Assembly: GCA_022575985.1 (NCBI GenBank) | Contig: JAKSXM010000007.1 | Span: 70,493,001-70,557,000 of the forward strand | Length of the DNA stretch: 64,000 bases | Source: Anagrus nilaparvatae | Lineage: Eukaryota; Arthropoda; Insecta; Hymenoptera; Mymaridae | Direction: 5' to 3' | Shown here: positions 56,246-64,000 of the stretch, piece after piece | How the letters are laid out: every line of letters starts with the position of its first letter | How positions within the stretch are numbered: the first letter of the stretch is position 1 | Notes under the pieces: generated by a model | Database searches by the model: none | What the model was told of the DNA's origin: nothing | The model's input: the letters and a program-made list of their open reading frames with translations, nothing else | Position numbers and translations under genes: made by a program

Positions 56246-56607
56246 ATGAAACTATTGCTGATTGTATTGCTCGTTATTTCTGTATTCAGTAAGCATTTTT
56301 AAATTATTGTCATCAGAATTATTTTATTCATTTTTTTATTCTTACAATTGTTTAGCTTTTATTGAAGGCCAGGGATCCGGTCCAAAGCCATCTAAACCAG
56401 GTATATTTATATAAATAATTTATTATAATTTATTTGCTTTCGTCTCTTTTACAAAAATTATTAACATTTTCCATTGTAAAATTTGAACATTTTTCAGTTT
56501 TTCAAGAATGTGAACCAAACAAAACATTTATGTTTGGTTGTGAGAAGTGTACTTGTACGCCCGAAGGTATGAAAGGATCTTGTAGTAAAAAGGCTTGTGG
56601 TAAATAG
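56246..56607 (+). CDS. One-domain pacifastin gene (left arm)
   Basis: Three exons (56246-56288, 56356-56400, 56498-56607) give 65 residues: signal peptide MKLLLIVLLVISVF, a short linker FIEGQGSGPKPSKP, then one pacifastin domain, CEPNKTFMFGCEKCTC to GSCSKKAC, with reactive-site Lys-Lys by alignment. Compared with its mirror copy on the right arm, the exon coding the first domain is missing: exon 2 runs straight into sequence resembling the end of that lost exon (KPSKP versus KPHKP). The reading frame stays open, so it may be functional. Bases after the stop still resemble an ancestral GPIYADD linker, implying the stop cut a longer protein. Confidence 0.75.
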
Positions 56608-57477
56608 GACCTATTTATGCAGATGATAAATAGCCAATTGATGATGAAGATGGTATGTTATATTTTTATTAATTTTTTATATATATTTTATTTATTCATT
56701 CGTAAAAATTTCATATATTTGCTAAAAATAAAGTATGTTTTTTAGCTAATAAAAATTCAAACGAGGAAACTGATAACGTAGGTTTATTATTTATTTTTTT
56801 TTTATAAAATTTAATATTTGGTCATCAATTTTAATAAAAGGAATATTTAAACTTTTTATGTTCTAGATTTAGAAAATTTTATTATGGGTTTTTTAGCAAG
56901 AAAATAAATGGTGATAAGGGATCAGACAATTTTTTGGACAAATTATTCCAAATTTATATAGTATCAGTACATTTTGGCAACAACGAATGAAAAGAAAGTA
57001 TAATAAATTTAATTAATTGTTACTTTTAAATAAAAATTTCCGTTTGTATTTTTTATTTAAGCTTTGACTACTTTATTTAACATTCCAAATTAAAGCGTCT
57101 AATTTATTTTTACCCCAAAAAAAAGTTTTATCAATGACAACTCATAATTAGATTAAAGTTTTAAAATCTATTTTGATCTAAAGTCTTAATTTCATCAATT
57201 TTGAGCGGTCAATTAGCAAGATTTCTTTACAAGATTGCGAATATCTTTTTATTTGACAAAAAACCTTACTGTAATGTTTAGGAAGTAAAAAGTAATTATT
57301 GAAGAATGTTTTTTATATTTAAGGGTAGTCCTTTGGCCAATAAACTCTTAACATTACAGCTAGAAAAAAATATTCTAATAACCATAATTTAATTTATAAA
57401 GTTTGAATAAGATATTTTTTTATTCATTATAAACTGCTGTGTAAAGAAATTCATTCAAGGTTTCCCAAAAGTTTCCC

Positions 57478-58460
57478 TTGCATTTTTAAAAATTTTTCGA
57501 ATGGATGTTAACCTTACAAAAATGAACAAAACCTTATTTGATCACCAAGCATGATATAATATGAGAATTTTTAAACCATGCTTGACAAAACCTGTCTACA
57601 CATTAGACTGCCAAAAAAAAAAACGTTTTGGTGCTTAAGCATTTTCGGGTGTCATTTAATTAAAAATAAATGTTCTACGTAAACCGCATCTAAAAATATT
57701 AAGTCGTTGAACAGCGCCAAAGCATTTTCGATTTGTGAAAAATGGCTCAGGACCGTTGGACGAGTGTAAAGCTGCTAAATTAAAAAGGCAGCATAAAAAT
57801 AAAATTTCGGGGGGTCGCGTACTTCGTATTTTTTTGGGTCACTGAAAACGATGGAATCATTTATTTTGAATTATTTACTTAAGGCAAAAAGTTATGGTCT
57901 AATTTTAGTGGTTAAAATATCAAAATTTGGACAGTTTTCGACATCAAAAACTTGCTGCGGACTAAAAAATGTTTTTAAAAAATTTTTAAAGGACATTTCG
58001 CATGTTTTTTGGGTAACTAAAAATGATGAAATTGGTTATTTTTATTTATTCTTGACGGATTCAGAGCCAAATATTGTAGCTTAAATTTCCAAATGCAGCA
58101 TTTTTTTGGAGTTAAATGACTGTCAAACGTGCAGAAAACTTTTCTAAACCTCTAGAAAGGTAAATTATCATATTTTTGTGTTTTTCTAACTAGCGCAGAA
58201 TTAATTGCTTAGATTTTTTTTAAGGATGCTATTTTAGTTCAGTGTTACTACAATATCATAAAATTTTTATACAATTTTCCAAATAATGCTGTCATTTTGC
58301 AATTCAACCAAAATACTTCCAATTGGTCTCATTTTTTTGTATAAAATACACCTTTCAATCCTCGTAACCCGCAATTTTTCATCACCGATTCTCTCATCGT
58401 AATAGTTAATAAACCAAATGCCCATTTTTGCTGCAACTTAAAAATTAGTCATTTTGAGCC
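57478..58460. other. Central spacer of the palindrome
   Basis: About 980 bases without a mirror partner. It includes the phrase TTTTTTGGGTCACTGAAAACG at about 57830 and a shorter relative at about 58000, similar to words in the foldback elements. A 77-residue open frame inside has no coding signal. No gene. Confidence 0.6.
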
Positions 58461-59329
58461 GGAAATTTTTGGGAAACCTTCAATGAATTTCTTTACGCAG
58501 AAGTTAATAATGAATAAAAAAATATCTTATTCAAACTTTTTAAATTAAATTATGTTTATTAGGATATTTTTTTCTAGCTGTAATGTAAAGAGTTTTTTGG
58601 CCAAAGGACTGCCCTTATATATAAAAAACATTGTTCAATAATTACATTTTACTCCCTAAACATTACAGTAAGTTTTTTTGTCAAATAAAAAGATATTCGC
58701 AATCTTGTACAGAAATCTTGCTAATTTACTGCTCGAAATTGATGAAATTAAGACTTTAGATCAAAATAGATTTTAAAACTTTAATCTAATTATGAGTTGT
58801 CATTGATAAAACTTTTTTTTGGGGTAAAAATAAATTAGACGCTTTAATTTGGAATGTTAAATAAAGTAGTCAAAGCTTAAATAAAAAATACAAACGGAAA
58901 TTTTTATTTAAAAGTAACAATTAATTAAATTTATTATACTTTCTTTTCATTCGTTGTTGCCAAAATGTACTGATACTATATAAATTTGGAATAATTTGTC
59001 CAAAAAATTGTCTGATCCCTTATCACCATTTATTTTCTTGCTAAAAAACCCATAATAAAATTTTCTAAATCTAGAACATAAAAAGTTTAAATATTCCTTT
59101 TATTAAAATTGATGACCAAATATTAAATTTTATAAAAAAAAAATAAATAATAAACCTACGTTATCAGTTTCCTCGTTTGAATTTTTATTAGCTAAAAAAC
59201 ATACTTTATTTTTAGCAAATATATGAAATTTTTACGAATGAATAAATAAAATATATATAAAAAATTAATAAAAATATAACATACCATCTTCATCATCAAT
59301 TGGCTATTTATCATCTGCATAAATAGGTC

Positions 59330-60043
59330 CTATTTACCACAAGCCTTTTTACTACAAGATCCTTTCATACCTTCGGGCGTACAAGTACACTTCTCACAAC
59401 CAAACATAAATGTTTTGTTTGGTTCACATTCTTGAAAAACTGAAAAATGTTCAAATTTTACAATGGAAAATGTTAATAATTTTTGTAAAAGAGATGGAAA
59501 CAAATAAATTATTATAAATTATTGATATAAACATACCTGGTTTATGTGGCTTAAGCTCTATATAAATAGGTCCTGTTGGTCCTTTCCAATTAGGGCATTT
59601 ATTTTGAGTGCATCCTCCAACTGTACCTTGGATAGTACAAGTACATGTGTTACATTTAAGTTTAAATGATAATCCTGGTTTGCTGCATCTTTGTCCTGAA
59701 AAATTATCAAATCATATTATGTATTTTATTATTTGCAAAATAGGGAGGTGAATTTAAGCTTTCGCCAGGTGTTAAACCATATGGAACTGCGAAAGAAGAC
59801 GTATAATATTTTTAATAAATTATCTTTTTTTAAACCCATTCTTAACCTTTTTTAATTAAATTAATTCAGTGAAATTTTAGATTTATTTACAATATAAATT
59901 TTTACATACCGGGACTCTGGCCTTCAATAAAAGCTAAAAAATTGTAAGAATAAAAAAATTAATAAAATAATTCTGATGACAATAATTTAAAAATGCTTAC
60001 TGAATACAGAAATAACGAGCAATACAATCAACAATAGTTTCAT
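59330..60043 (-). CDS. Pacifastin-type protease inhibitor, two domains (right arm)
   Basis: Four exons (60001-60043, 59910-59933, 59537-59695, 59330-59439) give 111 residues with the same intron positions as gene 1. Signal peptide MKLLLIVLLVISVF. Domain 1 is CSKPGLSFKLKCNTCTC to GGCTQNKC, followed by KGPTGPIYIE. Domain 2 is CEPNKTFMFGCEKCTC to GSCSKKAC and a stop two residues on. By alignment the reactive sites are Gln-Asn in domain 1 and Lys-Lys in domain 2, so two different specificities are likely (inferred). All twelve cysteines are present. Mirror partner of the one-domain gene at 56246; the two face each other across the palindrome centre. Confidence 0.9.
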
Positions 60044-60148
60044 GTTTGTTTTAACTTTATTCAACGTGTATTCCAAACTGTACCAAACTATGAACAGCCA
60101 AGTCTCAGAATCGTCAGCAAATGTAGTCTTGTTATTAAGTAATTTTTC

Positions 60149-60155
60149 TTTTATA
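60149..60155 (-). promoter_or_regulatory. TATA box of pacifastin gene 3
   Basis: TATAAAA in AGCATTCCTATAAAA on the minus strand, about 106 bases before the ATG at 60043. Confidence 0.6.
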
Positions 60156-61886
60156 GGAATGCTAGTAGATAGCAATCAAAAATAGCTTTGAAAATTATAC
60201 ACTAGAACCCCGATAATTCGAACTAATAAAAGCATATACCAATCCGGATTAACAAAAATCCGGATTGGTTGAATTTTATAAAAGAAATGTTAAAATACCT
60301 ATAATTTACATTAACCCATTAGCGCCGGTGGGACTGATTGTGAGTCGCTTGGTTTTTTGCTTCAAAATAGGTTTGAAAATTATTTTTTATGTATTTAAAG
60401 ATGGTTACAGAATCAAAAAGACATGCTCTTTCAGATTCTGAAGTCAGATTCGGCAGTGTCATTGGCCAATATTTCAATATGGCTTATATAAGGAAAAAAC
60501 TAAGCAACTGTGAAATGGTGGCCCCGGTTCTAATGGGTTAAAAGAAAAGTTTATTATGGTGCATGTCATTATAAACATTTAGACAAGTATTTTTATAGTC
60601 TATTTCTTACCTCTTTTTTCAAGGTCTTAAAAGATTGTAACAAGTTTAAAAATGCCTATTTTCTAAAAAAAACTTATAACTGGTTTGTGTTTTCACACGA
60701 CCAATGATCATGGAACATATTCACTTATAACAGTTTTAACGTATCCTCCCTAATTATTATAAGTCCATTTATTGAATCTGAATAATTTATTCGATATATT
60801 GGCTAACAATTTTTTGGATATTTCGCCTCTGGCTAAATAGTGTGAGGCTCGTCAGTAAGTACACTATTTAGCCTTTTCGTGAAATTATTCTAAGTTCATA
60901 ATCTTAAAGTATTCTAAGTTCTTGTTCTTGTTCTTACCAGGGCCTGATCAAGTCCCTAAATGGAAAAATATGCTAAGTCCATTTCAGCTCCTCCCCTAAA
61001 AACGTCAATATTCATCCCCTCTTCCGACGTCACTTTTTCACCCCTTCCTTCCGAGCTGGACCTTTTCAAATATCCCATCCAATGAACATATTTCATGTTA
61101 AAAAAACTTGAAAAATTTCAAACATAAATAAATTTTGTAAGTAAAAGCGTGTCCGGATTACCGGGTTTCCAGTGTAATATCTGTGGAGTGTAGGAAAAAC
61201 TTCAAATTTCCTATACTTATACATAGAGAATGTGACGTTATTCATATTCACCACAGATATATCAGGGGCGTTCAGTATAGATAAATATTATGTATTGAAA
61301 AAAGTTTCAAATATCTGAAGAAGGGGGCTTTCTTAATATAGGAAAGTAATCTTTTCCAAGGCGAACCTTGCCTAGCCCTGAAAGTTACTTATTTTCATTT
61401 TTTATACAGAATTCTAAATATAAATTCCTTAATAACATAATTTTATATTTTATATACGTTTTTTTGAATTTTTAAGTTTTGAATTTTACTATTTTGAAGG
61501 ATTTCAAGCAGGTTTACAGTCTCAAGTTGCAGATATTATCCATCTGCGTTTATTAATATTTGGGAGTAATTTTAATATCGAAATATAATTATATTCATAA
61601 AATATATATTTTAAAACTTTAAAAAAAAAAATTGGCCACTGTTGATCCCCATCACGTTATATTTTCTTGCAGTGAAATCAATAAAAATATCTTTAATCTA
61701 GATCAGAATATAAAAAAAGTTTAAATTTTCCTTTAATACATAATTTATGACCAAATAATAAATTTTATAAAGGAAAAAGAAATAATTACCAGCATTATCA
61801 GTTTCCTCGTTTTAATTTTAATTATCTAAATATTGTAATTTATTGTTAGCAAATAATTATAAACAACAGATAAGAATTTGACACAA

Positions 61887-62040
61887 CATCTCTATTAATT
61901 GGCTGTCCATCATCTGCATAAACAGGTCCCGTTGGTCCATCTCAACCACCAAGTTAGTACAAGCTCCTATCTTAGTATCGGGGATGCAATAACAAGTATA
62001 TTATTACATTCAAGCTTGAATGTTCTTCCTGGTTCGCATT
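61887..62040 (-). pseudogene. Pacifastin domain, decayed (right arm)
   Basis: Minus-strand reading CEPGRTFKLEC with later frames giving TKIGACT and GPVYADDGQPINRD. Same frameshift region as the left-arm copies, so it decayed before, or was duplicated with, the palindrome. Confidence 0.75.
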
Positions 62041-62607
62041 GTTTGTAAAAAAGATAATTTTGCTACATATTATAGTCCATGGTGTGTAGCTCTGAATACT
62101 ATTGAAAATATAAAATATTTTAAGTAAAGTAAATTTAAATAATTCCATATCCCTTTTTGATCAACGAAAGCGATAAAATCTGTCGGTTTTAATACAAAAG
62201 GGTAAAAATTTGCCAAAAATATTGATCAGGATTTCTTGTTGAATAGAATAAGGGGAAATATAACCACAAGGAAAATAATTATAAGGCCCTACAATCATTT
62301 GTAAATTATAAAAATACTTACGGCAAACCAAAATATATGCTATATGAATTAATATTTGAATAAAAGTAGATCTAGAATTTAAATAAAAACGTTTTAATTT
62401 AATTATATAAATAATTTAAAAACCTAATTTTTTGTCATGAGGGCTCTTAAAGAATATTTAAAATACATATTGACGTCACTTTGAATTTTTTTTATAGTTT
62501 AATATTAAAATTATGTAGATATAATAGTAGCATTAAATTAATGAAAATTTTAATTAACTAACTGTATGGCACTTATCAAATCTCTCTTTTTAGTTAATTG
62601 TTTAATT

Positions 62608-62609
62608 AA

Positions 62610-62648
<39 letters not shown>

Positions 62649-62649
62649 T
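62608..62649. repeat. (ATT)n microsatellite
   Basis: About 14 ATT repeats in the outer right arm. The left arm lacks them at the mirror place (about 48330), so the expansion postdates the duplication. Confidence 0.85.
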
Positions 62650-62995
62650 ATTGCCCAAAAATATATACATCATCTTACATATAATTTTATGGAGATATTA
62701 CAAATTATCACTCACAAAAATAATATAAAAATAATGTTTATAAGAAAAATTTATAAGAATATGAAGGAAGTTTTATATGGAATAAATGTTTTATATTAAG
62801 TAAAGAGTTCTCATTTTTAAGTATTCATGATTAACTCTTATATCTTTTTAGTGTATAGTCGTAGAGCCCTATTTCGTATAGTTTCTTTTTTTAGCTGATT
62901 GGTCCGCGGAATTTTCCAATGGGTCGCTGAACACGATTCAACTATTCGTTTTTATCGCGAATGGCTTAGTTGCCCACAGTAGGCAACTTTTTGCA

Positions 62996-63461
62996 TCAGA
63001 TTCGAGATATCGAGTAAAAACCATATTTTTAAATATAATTTCATGGAACTAAATGAAGTATTACATCAAAAAAAAAAAAAATGTTGCAGTTTTTTTAATT
63101 TTATTGTTTTTTTAATTTTGAGAAAAAAATTTTGGAAAAATTCGGTATCAGATCCAAAAAATTACTATAAATGAACTTTCTAAATCTAGTACTCTCATAG
63201 AAATAAATTAGGTACTACGTCCAAAAAGAAAAAAAATTGGTTATTTTTGTATTTTTTTGCGAAAAAAATTTTCAAAAAATTAATTATCAGATTTGAGATA
63301 TCGAGTAAAAATCGTACTTTCAAATATAAGTACTTTCATGGAAATAAATGAGATATTACATCCAAATTAAAAAAAAAAGTAGTTTGAGATTTTTTGATGA
63401 GAAAATTTTTGAAAAAAAAATTAGGTGTTAATTCCATAATGGTTGTGAAATTTCACCGGTT

Positions 63462-63510
<49 letters not shown>

Positions 63511-63615
63511 GACTGTTTTTAAAAACCGGTTTTTTAGCTTCCTGAGGTCCCAAAATGTGCTTATATGCCAAAAAATCAAAATTTGACCCATCACAATGGT
63601 TCCTCATTGAGGAAA
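62996..63615 (-). mobile_element. Inverted copy of the TG-linked 312-bp-unit element
   Basis: Reverse complement of the 23154-23800 part of the family: GAGATATCGAGTAAAAA, TAGTACTCTCATAGAAATAAATTA, then a (CA)n tract at 63465-63506, ending in GGTTCCTCATTGAGG. It abuts the outer end of the palindrome's right arm. Confidence 0.7.
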
Positions 63616-64000
63616 CAAAAAAATTATTGACAGTTTTAAAAACTCATTGCAGATAATTTTCACCGACTTTTCTATTTTTTAATAATTTAAAAAAATAATT
63701 TTACATCCTGTAGGAGTCTTAGAGAAAATTTTATTCAAAAATCAAGCTTAATATTTATATAGAAATGTTTTCCATTTCTAATTCTATAGCTCTGTTCGTA
63801 AACACAGAAACACTAGATATGAGCTCTTGAAAATTCATACATTAAATAAGATCAAAATTATAGACGGCGTCGAAAAGTCAATGCAAAAAAAATTTCATGA
63901 TAATTGAGCTAGGTAAAGTACCTACTAGAACTTTAAATGATTTTCTCATATATGAATGTACAATAAAATTTAGTATTCGCAATATTCAATTGTACCTAAA
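63616..64000 (-). repeat. Partner of the 42.5 kb dispersed repeat
   Basis: Inverted copy of about 42650-43020, including ACAGAAACACTAGATATGAGC and TTTAATAATTTAAAAAAATAA. It is cut by the window end. Confidence 0.6.

Larger units (their letters stand above)
48118..57477 (+). repeat. Left arm of the pacifastin palindrome
   Basis: Sequence reads, in order and reversed, the same as 58461-62995, with moderate divergence and many small indels. The arm is 9.36 kb against 4.53 kb for its partner. The excess comes from a foldback insertion (48778-50975), a partial tandem duplication of the segment holding a pacifastin pseudodomain (about 52017-54750 repeats about 48500-51400 without the insertion), a Helitron-like piece (52108-53475) and a TTAA foldback (54077-54747). 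It carries one pacifastin gene at 56246-56607. Confidence 0.85.
58461..62995 (-). repeat. Right arm of the pacifastin palindrome
   Basis: Reverse copy of the left arm, with fewer insertions. Matching landmarks, reading outward: the flank of the pacifastin gene (59.3-60.05 kb), the paragraph with AACCAGTTATAAG (about 60.68 kb), the CACCCCTTCCTT segment (about 61.03 kb), the pseudodomain (61.9-62.04 kb) and the ATTGACGTCAC segment (about 62.47 kb). The visible divergence argues that it is not an assembly fold-back artefact. Confidence 0.85.

Noticed and set aside
57851..58084. 77-codon plus-strand frame in the palindrome centre
   Set aside because: No signal peptide, domain or splice context, and its DNA resembles foldback element words.
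58461..62995. Palindrome as a sequencing or assembly fold-back artefact
   Set aside because: The arms differ by many substitutions, indels and private insertions, which an artefact would not show. Spanning reads would still be the decisive test.
1..64000. tRNA, rRNA or CRISPR features
   Set aside because: No cloverleaf-like GC-rich segment, rRNA-like block or regularly spaced repeat-spacer pattern was seen.

Overview
This is an AT-rich, intron-bearing, repeat-dense animal window. Pacifastin-type serine protease inhibitor genes, (TG)n-linked repeats and TTA- or TTAA-targeting foldback elements point to an insect. A hymenopteran such as a parasitoid wasp is plausible, but this is inference only; nothing in the window fixes the species. 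No tRNA, rRNA or CRISPR array was seen.

Layout. (1) 1-11.4 kb: an autonomous Helitron-type transposon with one uninterrupted 3007-residue minus-strand ORF. It joins a Ulp1-like cysteine protease, a HUH replication initiator, a PIF1-like helicase, an apparently dead USP domain and an apparently intact USP domain. Its 3' side is flanked by short repeats carrying a recurring hairpin. (2) 12.7-13.9 kb: two TTA-targeting MITEs that abut and share a TTA. (3) 15.9-17.9 kb: two minus-strand exons of an unrecognised gene and a small two-exon plus-strand gene with an Ala/Gly/Pro-rich front and an Arg/Gly-rich tail. (4) 18.0-22.5 kb: a graveyard of fragments of five housekeeping genes: SNF8/VPS22, VPS29, CIAO3, a USP10-like protease and AP-3 delta. 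Most are broken by frameshifts and stops, and several are fused directly to one another. (5) 23-31 kb: a TIR-bounded 312-bp-unit repeat and large foldback elements. (6) 26.5-35.5 kb: the last two exons of a secreted thrombospondin type-1 protein, separated by an 8.35 kb intron that holds two of the foldbacks.

(7) 40.9-63 kb: a pacifastin locus. An intact two-domain gene (40.9-41.6 kb) is followed by a very large imperfect palindrome (about 48.1-63.0 kb). Its arms carry a second intact two-domain gene (59.3-60.0 kb, minus), a one-domain mirror copy (56.2-56.6 kb, plus) and three decayed pacifastin domains. The left arm is about twice as long as the right because it contains a 2.2 kb foldback element, a partial tandem duplication, a Helitron-like fragment and a TTAA foldback. 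Unoccupied copies inside the same window show two of these insertion sites before insertion.

The functional genes are the Helitron protein (self-mobilisation), the pacifastin genes (secreted protease inhibitors sharing a conserved promoter) and probably the TSP1 protein and the small RG-rich gene. The rest is mobile or decaying sequence. Gene models with introns were spliced by eye from GT..AG sites and reading-frame continuity.
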